NCBI RefSeq assembly: GCF_004168285.1
Contig: NZ_SEWF01000030.1
Location: 1 to 64,000, forward strand
Reading direction: 5' to 3'
Source of the DNA: Emticicia agri
GTDB lineage: Bacteria > Bacteroidota > Bacteroidia > Cytophagales > Spirosomataceae
Length of the DNA stretch: 64,000 nucleotides
Part shown: piece by piece, positions 46,907-57,290 of the stretch
Layout of the letters: every line of letters starts with the position of its first letter
Position numbering within the stretch: the first letter of the stretch is position 1
The notes under the pieces: model-generated
Seen by the model: only the letters and a program-made list of their open reading frames with translations
What the model was told of the DNA's origin: nothing
Database searches by the model: none
Program-made: the position numbers and the translations under genes

Positions 46907-46935
46907 TAGTTCGTACTACCGCCAAAGTCTAAGCC

Positions 46936-49900
46936 ATGATACAGATAAGAAAAGTTTCTCCCAAACATCCTACTGGCAGGGCTTCATATTTTGTAAACAT
47001 GAAAGTATCTACTCAACAACCATTTGAAATTGTCTATTCATTGTTTGAGCATGAATATTTAGGCTTTTTATTCGAGTCATTCATTATTCAACTCAATGGA
47101 AAGGGCGAACTTACCTTACTCAATCAGAACGTTTCCTCAAAAAATATACGTGAGTTCTCCGAACGTTTAGATACCACAGATTTTGAATTGGTGAAACTCA
47201 TCGATGCGATTCAGCAGGAAGCTATTCTTAAAAAATTTAATACAAGAAAAATAAGTCCGCTGGATTTTTTTCTGAAAGTATATGATGCCGATAAGGGCGA
47301 TAAGCTACTACAGGAAACGATTCATAGCTATATGGAAAAACATCGTTCCCAGATTTTAGATAAACTGCTGACCAAGCAGGTTTTTATTATGGGAAGCGAT
47401 GGCGAACCTACCTGGAAGTCGGTAAAGATGATACAGGAAGGCGCAAGGGTCTATTTTAATTTTATCCGCAACGAAGAAAATACCCATTATTTTCCGACCA
47501 TTAAATGTGAAGGGGAGCGGGTACAGTTTCAGTTCAAAAACGCCAGTGTTTTATGCGAGGAGCCTGCCTGGCTCTTGATTGAGAATAAACTATATCATTT
47601 CGAGAAACATGTTGATGGCAAAAAATTACGGCCATTTCTGAATAAGAACCATATCATTATTCCTCGTAATATCGAAGAAACATACTATCAGAAATTCATC
47701 GCACCCCTCATTGCTCAATTTGATGTTTTTGCCCAAGGCTTTGAAATACGTTTTGAGAAACATACTTCAAGACCTATCTTAACTATTGCCGAAGCAGTAA
47801 ATAGTAACCAGAAAGTAATGGCAACACTTTTTGAACAAGATGAGGAAGAAAAGGAAGAAAAAGAAAGTAAAATAGTGTTTGATTTAGCTTTTCAGTACGG
47901 TCAATTCACTTTTCGCTTTGATAGTTTTTCGGCAGAGGCATATGTAAATGTTGAAAAGAATGGGAACGACTGGGTTTTTCATAAAATAAAACGTGATTTA
48001 GTTTATGAGCGTTTTCAGATTAACCTCCTGAAAGAATGGGGCTTAGATTTACGCCAAGGCCGATTGTCTTTTCCAAAAGCACAGGCATTTTCGTGGTTGC
48101 AAAGCCATGCTACTCTATTAGAAGAGAAAAATTTTGAAGTTAAGCAAGAAGAAAATAGCCTGAGTCAGAAACAGTATTTTTTAGGGTATTCGGCCATAGA
48201 GATAAATATTGAAGAAAAAAACGATTGGTTTGATATTCAGGCAAAAGTACGTTTCGGAGAGTATGAAATCCCTTTTCTGAAACTCCGTAACCTGATTATG
48301 TCTAATAAGCGAGAGTTTACTTTACCAAACGGGCAGATTGCGGTAATTCCTGAAGAGTGGTTTACACGTTATTCAGAACTTTTCAGCTTTGTGGAAAAAA
48401 CTGATGATGAAGGTATTATTCTTAAAAAACATCATCTGGTTTTAGTGCAGGATTTAACCAACGAAGGTCTGGCTCATTCAGTAATTACTCGTAAGCTTGA
48501 AAAATTGCGAGATTTTGAGAAAATTAACCAATATCCTACACCTCAGGGTTTATTAGCTACCTTACGTCCTTATCAGAAAGCCGGATATGATTGGTTAAGG
48601 TTTTTGTCTGAATATAAGTTTGGTGGTTGTCTTGCCGACGATATGGGATTAGGAAAAACCATTCAGACACTGGCATTTTTACAATCGCAAAAGGAGTTAG
48701 GTCTTGCCCAGCACCCAAGCCTGCTGATTATGCCAACCTCACTGGTTTATAACTGGTTGAAAGAAATTGAGAAATTTGCACCTGACCTGAAAGTGTTTGT
48801 TTATACAGGAACTTATCGGGAGAAAAATACAGAACAATTTGATAATTATGATTTGATTCTGACTTCCTATGGTATTGTCAGGATTGATATTGATTTCATC
48901 AAAGATTATCGGTTTCATTATGTAATCTTAGACGAATCGCAATCTATCAAAAACCCTACGTCATTTATTTCAAAAGCAGTAATGCAATTGAATAGTGCTA
49001 ACCGATTAATTTTGACAGGTACGCCTTTAGAAAATAGCATAATGGATTTGTGGACACAAATGACATTTATTAATCCGGGGCTTTTGGGTACACAAAGTTT
49101 CTTCAAGAATGAATATCAGATTCCTATTGAAAAGCATCAGGACGAAAAGCAGACAAAGCACTTATATAGCCTGATAAAGCCGTTTATGCTTCGCAGACAC
49201 AAGTCGCAGGTAGCTACCGAGCTTCCGCCTAAAGTAGAAAGTGTGCATTATTGTGATATGACCGAAGAGCAGGAAAAAACCTATGAAGAGGCTAAATCGT
49301 ACTACCGCAACATTATTTTAGAACAGATTGAGCAGGATGGACTGGCAAAATCGCAGATGGTAGTTTTACAGGGGTTGACAAAACTGCGACAACTGGCAAA
49401 TAATCCGGTGATGATTGATAAAGAGTATGAAGGTAATTCGGGGAAAGACGAAGAGGTTTTGCAGAAATTAGAGACCATTATTGAAGAAAACCATAAGGTA
49501 TTGGTTTTCAGTCAGTTTGTGAAACACCTGGCAATTTTCAGACATTATTTAGATGAAAACCATATTCCTTATTGCTATTTAGATGGTTCAACTATTAATA
49601 GACAAGACCAAGTTGACCGTTTTCAGACTGATAAAACAATCAAGATATTCCTGATTTCATTAAAAGCCGGAGGTTTAGGGTTGAATCTGACAGCCGCCGA
49701 ATACGTTTTTCTATTGGACCCGTGGTGGAATCCGGCCATTGAAGCACAAGCGGTTGACCGGGCGCATAGAATAGGCCAGCAGAACACAGTTTTTACCTAT
49801 AAATTCATTACCCGTAATTCGGTAGAAGAGAAAATTCTGGCTTTGCAACAAAACAAAAGAAAGCTATTTGATAACCTGATTACTACGGAGGAGACATTTG

Positions 49901-49944
49901 TGAAATCATTGTCGAAAGAAGATATTATTAAGTTGTTGGAGTAA
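46936..49944 (+). CDS. SNF2 family DEAD/DEAH helicase
   Basis: A 1002-residue SNF2/Rad54-like ATPase. The N-terminal half (about 1-545) is a bacterial SNF2-associated extension without a clear motif. The helicase core follows: Walker A DDMGLGKTIQT (K574), Walker B DESQ (666-669), LTGTPLENS, and the second lobe with SLKAGGLGLNLTAAEYVF and DRAHRIGQ. It translocates on double-stranded DNA and may displace bound proteins such as stalled polymerase. ATG 46936 follows a good promoter; ATG 46999 (MKVSTQQPFEIVY) is an equally plausible start. The Uma2-like gene follows closely. Confidence 0.92.
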   Translation: MIQIRKVSPKHPTGRASYFVNMKVSTQQPFEIVYSLFEHEYLGFLFESFIIQLNGKGELTLLNQNVSSKNIREFSERLDTTDFELVKLIDAIQQEAILKKFNTRKISPLDFFLKVYDADKGDKLLQETIHSYMEKHRSQILDKLLTKQVFIMGSDGEPTWKSVKMIQEGARVYFNFIRNEENTHYFPTIKCEGERVQFQFKNASVLCEEPAWLLIENKLYHFEKHVDGKKLRPFLNKNHIIIPRNIEETYYQKFIAPLIAQFDVFAQGFEIRFEKHTSRPILTIAEAVNSNQKVMATLFEQDEEEKEEKESKIVFDLAFQYGQFTFRFDSFSAEAYVNVEKNGNDWVFHKIKRDLVYERFQINLLKEWGLDLRQGRLSFPKAQAFSWLQSHATLLEEKNFEVKQEENSLSQKQYFLGYSAIEINIEEKNDWFDIQAKVRFGEYEIPFLKLRNLIMSNKREFTLPNGQIAVIPEEWFTRYSELFSFVEKTDDEGIILKKHHLVLVQDLTNEGLAHSVITRKLEKLRDFEKINQYPTPQGLLATLRPYQKAGYDWLRFLSEYKFGGCLADDMGLGKTIQTLAFLQSQKELGLAQHPSLLIMPTSLVYNWLKEIEKFAPDLKVFVYTGTYREKNTEQFDNYDLILTSYGIVRIDIDFIKDYRFHYVILDESQSIKNPTSFISKAVMQLNSANRLILTGTPLENSIMDLWTQMTFINPGLLGTQSFFKNEYQIPIEKHQDEKQTKHLYSLIKPFMLRRHKSQVATELPPKVESVHYCDMTEEQEKTYEEAKSYYRNIILEQIEQDGLAKSQMVVLQGLTKLRQLANNPVMIDKEYEGNSGKDEEVLQKLETIIEENHKVLVFSQFVKHLAIFRHYLDENHIPYCYLDGSTINRQDQVDRFQTDKTIKIFLISLKAGGLGLNLTAAEYVFLLDPWWNPAIEAQAVDRAHRIGQQNTVFTYKFITRNSVEEKILALQQNKRKLFDNLITTEETFVKSLSKEDIIKLLE

Positions 49945-50014
49945 GATAATTCAGGAATAAGACGTTTTGAATAGAGTAAAAAAACAACTATTTTCGATTC
50001 ATAAATCTACAGGT

Positions 50015-50626
50015 ATGGTAAGTATAAACAAGAATCCGAAGAGAGGTAAAGCCAAGCATATACCAGAAAGTCTTATTTATGAGATAATTGAAGGTAAGCC
50101 TTTTTATTACGAAGGCTATAAAGATGTTTTGTCCAATAAAAAAACTACTGAAGAAATCATAGGTTCAAGTGGTATACAATCTTATATTATTTACTATCTA
50201 TTGAAAGTATTGTATGCTAAGTTAGATGGTATTAAATATGTTTTCCTCACTAATGAAATAGGCGCACATTTAGATACTAATAACAATCTTTCAGGTGACA
50301 TTTATATTTATGAAAAATCAAAACTTTCTCCGGAGAAAATCAATATTTACTATGTAGATGTAGCTCCTAAAATAGCTATAGAAATAGATATCAGAGTAGA
50401 TTTATCAGATGAAAAAGATTTCGGCTATGTCTTTACGAAGACCCATAAATTACTTGATTTTGGTGTAGAGAAGGTATTCTGGATTTTTACAAAGCATCAA
50501 AAAGTGATGATAGCAGTAAAAGACCAAGACTGGATTACTAAAGACTGGAATCAGGAAATTGAATTATTAGATAATGAATTTTTTAATATCGGTCAGTTCC
50601 TTGCTGAAGAAGGCGTAAAACCTTAA
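50015..50626 (+). CDS. Uma2 family (DUF820) nuclease-like protein
   Basis: About 203 residues with a PD-(D/E)XK-type fold. Features: IIEGKPFYYEG at the start, GDIYIYEKS, PKIAIEIDIRVDL (catalytic Glu/Asp strand) and the C-terminal KTHKLLDFGVEKVFWIF. Uma2 proteins are common in Bacteroidota and cyanobacteria and their role is uncertain; many are thought to be domesticated transposon-type endonucleases. ATG 50015 is preferred over TTG 49967, which starts 22 bases after the helicase stop. Probably co-transcribed with the helicase. Confidence 0.78.
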   Translation: MVSINKNPKRGKAKHIPESLIYEIIEGKPFYYEGYKDVLSNKKTTEEIIGSSGIQSYIIYYLLKVLYAKLDGIKYVFLTNEIGAHLDTNNNLSGDIYIYEKSKLSPEKINIYYVDVAPKIAIEIDIRVDLSDEKDFGYVFTKTHKLLDFGVEKVFWIFTKHQKVMIAVKDQDWITKDWNQEIELLDNEFFNIGQFLAEEGVKP

Positions 50627-50653
50627 TTTTTCATCAACCTTACAACAATCCTA

Positions 50654-51607
50654 ATGAAAATAGTTTACCTTGACGCCTACACTATTAATGCCCTCGGAGA
50701 TTTAGATTTATCTATACTCTATACTTTAGGAGACGTTACGCTTTATGACCGCACATCTAAGGAGCAGATAGTAGAACGTGCCAAAGACGCAGAAGTGATA
50801 TTGACTAATAAATGTCAGTTGAATCGTGAGATTATCAGTCAGTTACCTAACCTGAAATATATTGGTGTTACTGCTACCGGCTATAATATTATTGATGTAG
50901 CTGCTGCTAAAGAGCATGGTATCATAGTTACTAATGTGAAAGGTTATAGTTCTGCATCAGTAGCCCAGTTGACTTTTTCTCTCATGCTAAGTTTTACCAA
51001 TCGGGTAGCAAAACATGCTGAAAATATAGATAAAACATGGCCATCATCTGCCGACTGGTGTTTTTATTTTAATCCTTTGGTTGAATTAGAGGGTAAAACT
51101 TTGGGAATAATTGGTTTTGGAGACATTGGCAAAAAAGTGGCTAATATAGGCTTAGGCTTTGGTATGAAGATTCTGGCCAATAAAAGAGACCTGAATAGCG
51201 GTGATATGGAAGGGGTAGAATTATGCGAAGTAGAAAAAGTGTTAAAAGAAAGTGATTTTGTAAGCCTGCATTGCCCGCTGACTGCCGATAATCAGGGCTT
51301 TATTAACAAAGATTCTTTAGCACAGATGAAATCATCAGTCATACTAATTAATACTTCTCGTGGGGGATTGATTAATGAAGCCGACTTAGCAGAAGCTCTG
51401 AATGTGAGCCGCATTGCAGGAGCAGGGTTAGATGTACTTTCTTCTGAACCTCCCGCAAATGATAATCCGCTCTTAACCGCTCAGAATTGCATCATTACCC
51501 CTCATATCGCCTGGGCTGGCGTGGAAGCACGAAAGCTATTGTTGAAAGGTACCATTGAAAACATCAAGGCCTATCAGAAAGGTACTCCTATCAATGTGGT
51601 TTCGTAA
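50654..51607 (+). CDS. D-2-hydroxyacid dehydrogenase (glycerate dehydrogenase-like)
   Basis: A 317-residue NAD(P)H-dependent dehydrogenase. The cofactor motif is LGIIGFGDIGKKVA near 152, with INTSRGGLINEADLAEAL carrying the catalytic Arg, the Glu in LDVLSSEPP and the catalytic His in NCIITPHIAWAG. It resembles hydroxypyruvate reductase/glycerate dehydrogenase (HprA), reducing hydroxypyruvate or glyoxylate. Exact substrate not certain. Confidence 0.88.
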   Translation: MKIVYLDAYTINALGDLDLSILYTLGDVTLYDRTSKEQIVERAKDAEVILTNKCQLNREIISQLPNLKYIGVTATGYNIIDVAAAKEHGIIVTNVKGYSSASVAQLTFSLMLSFTNRVAKHAENIDKTWPSSADWCFYFNPLVELEGKTLGIIGFGDIGKKVANIGLGFGMKILANKRDLNSGDMEGVELCEVEKVLKESDFVSLHCPLTADNQGFINKDSLAQMKSSVILINTSRGGLINEADLAEALNVSRIAGAGLDVLSSEPPANDNPLLTAQNCIITPHIAWAGVEARKLLLKGTIENIKAYQKGTPINVVS

Positions 51608-51682
51608 TATTTCTGGCAGAATTGCAACTTTTTTAACTGCACACATGTAGTAAGAAGTACTATCCGTATTATTAATTTTTTT

Positions 51683-53996
51683 ATGAAAAAACTTTACGCT
51701 ACCATAGGAGCCATCCTATGCGTAATGAGTAGTCTATCAGCACAAGACAACAAAACTTCAAACGAAGAAAAGTACAGTATCCACATTAAAAAATCTGCCA
51801 ATCCAATCAAATTAGATGGTCTTTTAGAAGAAGAAAGCTGGAAGACTGCCGATATTGCCAAAGATTTTTTTCTCGGTCGCCCTTATGATACTTCCTTTGC
51901 TCAGTTACAAACCGAGGTTCGAGTAGCCTTTGATGATAATTTTCTATATGTAGGGGCTATTTGTTATCAACCCCGAAACAGTTATACCATAGCTTCATTA
52001 AAGAGAGATTTTGAGCAAGGTACAAGCGATGTGTTTATCATCAATTTAGATACATTCAAAGATCGTTTGAACGCCTTCCAGTTTGTTGTCAATCCTTATG
52101 GTGTACAACGTGAGGGTCTGGTTTTCAATGGTGAAGAGGTCTCGAACTACTGGGATAATAAATGGTATTCACAGGTACGGAATTATGACGATTATTGGGT
52201 AGTGGAAATGGCTATTCCGTTTAAAACGCTTCGGTATAAAGTAGCTGATGAGCAGAATACCTGGCGGGTAAACTTTACGAGAAATGTATTAAAAAAAAAA
52301 TGAGCGGTCAAGCTGGAGACCCGTTCCCCGTAATTTTGCTCCGGCGAATCTGGCATTTACAGGTTTAATGATATGGGATGAGAAACCTCCTAAGCCGGGA
52401 GCTAATGTGTCGGTTATTCCCTATGTTTCATTAGCGGCTCAAAAAGATTTTCCGAGAAACGAAGAAGATTTAAGCCCTTTAGCTATTAATGCGGCTTATC
52501 CTAAAGGTATTGGCTTAGATGCCAAAGTAGCTGTTACACCCTCTTTGAATTTAGATTTAACCCTTAACCCTGATTTCTCGCAGGTTGAGGTTGATAAACA
52601 GGTAACTAATTTAAGCCGTTTTGAGTTGTTTTTCCCGGAAAGACGTCAATTCTTTTTAGAAAACAACGACCTTTTCGGTAATTTTGGTTTTCCTGATACC
52701 CGACCATTCTTCTCACGCCGCATTGGTATTACCCGTAACCCTAATACAGGGCTGAATCAGCAGGTACCTATTTTAGCAGGTGCTCGGTTGAGTGGAAAAC
52801 TGAATGACAAATGGCGGATTGGTTTGATGAATATGCAAACAAAAAAAGTGAATTTTGGAAACGATGCCTATTTACCTGCGACTAATTATTCAGTAGCCAC
52901 ACTCCAGAGAAAAATATTCACTCGCTCAACCATAGGCGGTATCTTTACTAACAAAGAAAACCTGTTTGGTGATTTAAGCGAACAGCAAACAAGAAATTAT
53001 CGGAAATATAACAGGGTAGGAGGGCTGGAATTTAATTATTATTCAAAAGACAGCCGTTTTGAGATTGAAACCTACTACCATCAGTCATTTTCGCCCGATG
53101 GAAAAAAAGATGCGGCAAGTGCCGCTCATTTTATGGGTTATCATCACCCGAATATTGACCTGAATTTTGGTGTGCAACGCATTGGGGAAAATTACCGGGC
53201 CGATATAGGTTTTGTGCCTCGTACGGGTATATGGCAATTATACCGTCCTGCCACCTTCATATTAAACCCTAAATCTGCATCTGTTGCGAAGTATATTAAT
53301 GCCTATGGTATCGGTACAGAAGGAAGTGATGTATTTGATTTGAGAGGAAAACGATTAGATAGTGAGTCGAATATTTTTATTTTTGCTAATAGTCCGGCAG
53401 GTGATGAAGCCTATATAGCCTATAGTTGGAGTTTTACTCATCTCTTTGATAGTTTTGACCCTACCAATGCCAGCGACAACCCAAACCCTGATACTTACAA
53501 AAATGTAATAGAATTACCCGTAGGCGACTATCGTTCAAGGTCTTTTAATATTGGCTATGAGAGTAGTCAACGATATAGCCTGACAGGTACTTTTGATTTT
53601 AGCACCGGGAAGTATTTTAACGGAAAAGCAAATATATTAGAGGGTAGTATTGCCTATCGTTTCCAGCCTTATGGAATTTTTACGATAGATTATAATTATG
53701 CTAAAATTGACTTGCCCACCCCTTATAATAGTGTGCAATACTGGTTATTAGGCCCAAGGGCAGAGTTGGCGGTATCAAAGAGCTTATTCTTTAGTACATT
53801 TTTCCAGTATAATACCCAGACCAATAATATCAATATCAACTCTCGTCTGCAATGGCGATTCCGCCCGGTCAGTGATATTTTTCTGGTATATACCGATAAT
53901 TATTTTGCCGAGAATATCACCAGATACTATGTCAATGCCTGGGCTCCTAAAAACAGAGCATTGATTCTGAAAATGACCTATTGGCTGAATATTTAG
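51683..53996 (+). pseudogene. DUF5916 outer-membrane protein gene, frameshifted in an A10 run
   Basis: The first part (51683-52303) has a signal peptide and a CBM9-like domain (IKLDGLLEEESWKTADIAKD) and stops right after ten A residues (52291-52300). Moving one base, the reading continues without a gap: NERSSWRPVPRNFAPANLAF, then the DUF5916 domain to 53996 (SQVEVDKQVTNLSRFELFFP, barrel-like strands to a C-terminal LTYWLNI-like end). Nine or twelve A residues would restore one protein of about 770 residues. This is either a true frameshift, a homopolymer sequencing error, or slippage-corrected expression. Intact homologues are secreted, membrane-bound and of unknown function, often encoded alone. 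Confidence 0.82.
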
Positions 53997-54126
53997 GTAT
54001 CCGGCAATGGTTGGGAATCTGCTTTTAAAACACCTAAAGAAATAGGGGTAAAGTCCGTTTCGTTTGTCTTTGTTAAAAATTCTTACGTATGCAACCTTTG
54101 TATAGGTAAAAGCATCATTAACAAAA

Positions 54127-54678
54127 ATGAACAATACTATGAAACGTAACGCCTTTGCCATTCTTGTTTTGTTTTGCTTGCTTTTTGTTACCGAAACCAA
54201 CGCCCAGCGGCGTGGATACAGGTATCGTTATGCGCCGCCTCGTCCTTATGTGCGTGTTTTGCCTCGTGTAATTGTTCCGAGAATAGTGGTACCGCCTCCG
54301 GTTATCGGTTTTTCCTGGGGCTATAGGCCAAGAGTGTATGTAGTACCACCACCCATCATTATCGGAGGTGGAAGGGGTTGGCGTCATTATCATCGTCATG
54401 GATATGATTGTAATGACCGTTGCCATCGCTGGAGTGATGACCGTTATTATCGTGACAGAGAACGCAGCTATTACGATGACAAAAGAGATAGAAATTATGA
54501 TGATAGAAGACGGTATTACGACGACAGAGACCGAAGATATAATGATGAAGATAGAAACCGTCGCTACAATGATAATGACCGCTACTACAATAATCGTTTA
54601 GAAAATAACCCGCAGTCCTCACCAAAGACTTATAATACCGACGAAGATTCGTACGAAGAAGAAACCGATACTGTTTAA
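54127..54678 (+). CDS. Secreted Arg/Tyr/Asp-rich low-complexity protein
   Basis: A 183-residue protein with signal peptide (NAFAILVLFCLLFVTETNAQ), then an Arg/Pro/Tyr/Val-rich segment (about 30-80, RVLPRVIVPRIVVPPPVIG) and a His/Cys patch (RHYHRHGYDCNDRCHRW). A long tract of Asp/Arg/Tyr repeats (YYDDRDRRYNDEDRNRRY) leads to an acidic end. No enzyme motif. Such tracts may bind metals or polyanions or be structural. ATG 54127 or 54139 could be the start. Confidence 0.72.
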   Translation: MNNTMKRNAFAILVLFCLLFVTETNAQRRGYRYRYAPPRPYVRVLPRVIVPRIVVPPPVIGFSWGYRPRVYVVPPPIIIGGGRGWRHYHRHGYDCNDRCHRWSDDRYYRDRERSYYDDKRDRNYDDRRRYYDDRDRRYNDEDRNRRYNDNDRYYNNRLENNPQSSPKTYNTDEDSYEEETDTV

Positions 54679-54699
54679 TTTAAATAAATGAGAGTATGT

Positions 54700-54737
54700 A
54701 AAAAGGGTAGGAAAGTAATTTTTCTGCCCTTTTTTTA
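54700..54737 (+). terminator. Terminator after the Arg/Tyr/Asp-rich gene
   Basis: AAAAGGGTAGGAAA pairs with TTTTTCTGCCCTTTT (a few mismatches), followed by seven T residues. Confidence 0.75.
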
Positions 54738-54826
54738 TGGCTGAATCAAAATAAAAAATTATTCCTATTATTGCTTGTTTATTATACCGAATCGTCAACT
54801 ATATTGAGATATAAAGAGCCAGTATA

Positions 54827-54856
54827 AATTTTGTTTAATTTTTTTTAAACAAAATT
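54827..54856 (+). promoter_or_regulatory. Operator-like palindrome upstream of crtI
   Basis: AATTTTGTTTAA (54827-54838) is perfectly inverted as TTAAACAAAATT (54845-54856) around a T6 loop, with a further TTAAACAAA at 54855-54863. A -7-like TATGTTTA is at 54865-54872. TTGTTTA-type operators bind MerR-family carotenoid repressors in other bacteria, but no such gene is in the window. Confidence 0.55.
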
Positions 54857-54909
54857 AAACAAACTATGTTTATACAATTAAAAGATAAAAGAGAGTTTTT
54901 TGCCCATAT

Positions 54910-56406
54910 ATGAATAAAGCAATTGTAATAGGAGCAGGTTTTGCAGGACTCTCAGCAGCAACCAAGTTAGCAGAGGCTGGCTATGAGGTAACTATTCTTG
55001 AAAAAAATTCAATGCCCGGCGGGCGAGCCCGGGTTTTTGAAGAAAAGGGGTTTACATTTGATATGGGTCCCAGCTGGTACTGGATGCCTGATGTTTTTGA
55101 GCGATATTTTGCTGAGTTCGGAAAGAAAGTAACAGATTACTATGAATTGGTAAGATTGAATCCTTCTTATAAGGTTATTTTCAGTCCGACTGAAGCCATT
55201 GATTTACCCGCAAATCTGGAAGAATTGAAAGTCCTTTTTGAAAGCATAGAAAAAGGAAGCAGTAAGAAATTAGAAGATTTTTTAGAAGAATCGAAATATA
55301 AATATGAAGTAGGCATAGGCGAGTTTGTCTGGAAACCAAGTTTATCAATTACTGAGTTTTTCGATTATCGGCTGGTATCAAAAGCATTGAGCTTAGATTT
55401 GTTCGCTTCATTTGGCAAGTATATCCGAAAGTTTTTTTCAAACAGAAGATTATTGCAATTAATGGAGTTTCCGATTTTGTTTTTAGGAGCTACTCCTCGC
55501 AATACACCGGCTTTGTATAGTTTAATGAACTATGCCGAAATAGCTTTAGGTACCTGGTATCCGATGGGAGGTATGCACGAAATAGTAAAAGCAATGGTAC
55601 TATTGGCAGAGGAAAAAGGTGTAAATATCAGGCTTAATGAAGCGGTAAAACATATTGTAGTACAAGATTCTATAGCTAATAAGGTAATAACTGACATAGA
55701 TGAGTATGAGGCAGATATAGTAATTGGCGGAGCAGATTATCACCATATAGAAAGCCGTTTATTGAAGCAGGAACATAGAAATTATAGCGAAAGCTATTGG
55801 GAAAATCGTACAATGGCACCTTCATCTTTATTATTTTATGTAGGTGTTAATCGCAAAGTAGATAAATTAATACATCATAATTTGTTTTTCGATGAAGATT
55901 TCGATGTGCATGCTGATGAAATCTATACGCATCCACAATGGCCTTCAAAACCACTCTTTTACGTATCGGCACCCTCTAAGACAGATGAGAGTGTAGCGCC
56001 ACAGGGTGCCGAAAACCTTTTTATACTGATACCTATTGCGCCTGATTTGGCTGATGAAGAAGAAGTAAGAGAAAAGTACTACCAAATGGTAATGGAGCGA
56101 CTGGAAAAGTATGTGGGACATGGTATCCGAAAACATGTTATCTATAAAAAGAGTTTTGCTGTTAGTGATTTTAAGAATGACTATCATTCGTTTCGTGGAA
56201 ATGCCTATGGTCTGGCTAACACTCTGATGCAGACAGCATTTCTGAAGCCGGCTCTGAAAAACAAGAAAGTTAAAAACCTGTATTATACAGGCCAGTTGAC
56301 AGTACCGGGCCCGGGAGTACCACCTTCACTGATTTCAGGATTAGTGGTTGCCAATCAGGTACTCAAAGAATTTGGAAACGTAAAGAAACAAGTAACGATT
56401 GCTTAA
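54910..56406 (+). CDS. crtI: Phytoene desaturase (CrtI type)
   Basis: A 498-residue FAD enzyme. The N-terminal dinucleotide motif is AIVIGAGFAGLSAATKLAEA, followed by PGGRARVFEEKGFTFDMGPS. The C-terminal CrtI signature is YYTGQLTVPGPGVPPSLISG. It adds double bonds to phytoene towards lycopene at the membrane. First of a two-gene operon with crtB (29 bases apart). The number of desaturation steps cannot be read from sequence. The cyclase and hydroxylase genes are not nearby. Confidence 0.94.
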   Translation: MNKAIVIGAGFAGLSAATKLAEAGYEVTILEKNSMPGGRARVFEEKGFTFDMGPSWYWMPDVFERYFAEFGKKVTDYYELVRLNPSYKVIFSPTEAIDLPANLEELKVLFESIEKGSSKKLEDFLEESKYKYEVGIGEFVWKPSLSITEFFDYRLVSKALSLDLFASFGKYIRKFFSNRRLLQLMEFPILFLGATPRNTPALYSLMNYAEIALGTWYPMGGMHEIVKAMVLLAEEKGVNIRLNEAVKHIVVQDSIANKVITDIDEYEADIVIGGADYHHIESRLLKQEHRNYSESYWENRTMAPSSLLFYVGVNRKVDKLIHHNLFFDEDFDVHADEIYTHPQWPSKPLFYVSAPSKTDESVAPQGAENLFILIPIAPDLADEEEVREKYYQMVMERLEKYVGHGIRKHVIYKKSFAVSDFKNDYHSFRGNAYGLANTLMQTAFLKPALKNKKVKNLYYTGQLTVPGPGVPPSLISGLVVANQVLKEFGNVKKQVTIA

Positions 56407-56435
56407 AAAATGCCCAACCATTAAAATGAAAAAGA

Positions 56436-57272
56436 ATGTTTGAATTGTTTGAAAAAACTACTTTCGGTTGTAGTAAGCTCATAACCAGGAGTTACAGTAC
56501 CTCTTTTACATTGGGGATACAAACACTTGACCGTAAATTTCATGACCCTATATATGGCATTTATGGCTTTGTGAGATACGCCGACGAAATTGTGGATACT
56601 TTTCATGATTTCGATAAAAAAACGCTGCTTGAACGTTATGGAGCAGAAACCTATAAAGCCATAGAAGAAGGTATCAGCCTGAATCCGGTCTTACATTCGT
56701 TTCAGAAAGTGGTGAAACAATATAAAATCGAACATGAACTAATAGAGGCATTTCTGGAGAGCATGGAAATGGATTTGGAAAATCGGGTATATGATAGAAA
56801 TGGCTATGATAAATATATCTTTGGGTCGGCCGAGGTAGTAGGTTTAATGTGTCTGAGGGTTTTTTGTGAAGGAGATGAGAAACTATTTGACCAACTGAAA
56901 ACTTATGCGCAAAGCCTTGGAGCGGCTTTTCAGAAAGTGAATTTTCTGAGAGATATACAAAGTGATTTTCTGGAAAGAGGTAGAGTCTATTTCCCGAATG
57001 TTGATTTTAATGATTTTAGTTTTGATAGTAAAAAACAGATAGAGTCAGATATTCAGAAAGACTTTGATAATGCTTATATCGGTATTCTCGGATTGCCGGG
57101 TGGTGCGAGAAAAGGCGTTTACTTAGCTTACTGTTATTACCTGAAACTTTTTGACAGAATAAAAAGAATTTCAGCTACCCGGATACAGCAGGAGCGTATT
57201 CGGGTACCAGATGCAGTTAAGCTCGCTTTACTTGCTAAAACGTGGGTACAAAGGGGCTTAAACACCATCTGA
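56436..57272 (+). CDS. crtB: Phytoene synthase
   Basis: A 278-residue squalene/phytoene synthase family member that condenses two geranylgeranyl diphosphates. The first Asp-rich region is VRYADEIVDTFHDF, and the second is in GAAFQKVNFLRDIQSDFLERGRVYFP, split near residue 170. GSAEVVGLMCL lies between. Second gene of the crt operon, followed by a terminator. It commits isoprenoids to carotenoids. Confidence 0.94.
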   Translation: MFELFEKTTFGCSKLITRSYSTSFTLGIQTLDRKFHDPIYGIYGFVRYADEIVDTFHDFDKKTLLERYGAETYKAIEEGISLNPVLHSFQKVVKQYKIEHELIEAFLESMEMDLENRVYDRNGYDKYIFGSAEVVGLMCLRVFCEGDEKLFDQLKTYAQSLGAAFQKVNFLRDIQSDFLERGRVYFPNVDFNDFSFDSKKQIESDIQKDFDNAYIGILGLPGGARKGVYLAYCYYLKLFDRIKRISATRIQQERIRVPDAVKLALLAKTWVQRGLNTI

Positions 57273-57290
57273 TTTTAACTTAAATGCGGG

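Noticed and set aside
51614-51626. Sigma-54 promoter TGGCAGAATTGCA before the DUF5916 gene
   Set aside because: The spacing between the -24-like and -12-like parts is two bases too short.
52368-53996. Separate outer-membrane gene starting at ATG 52368
   Set aside because: Homology-like sequence continues upstream of this ATG into the A10 run and joins the first part, so it is one split gene.
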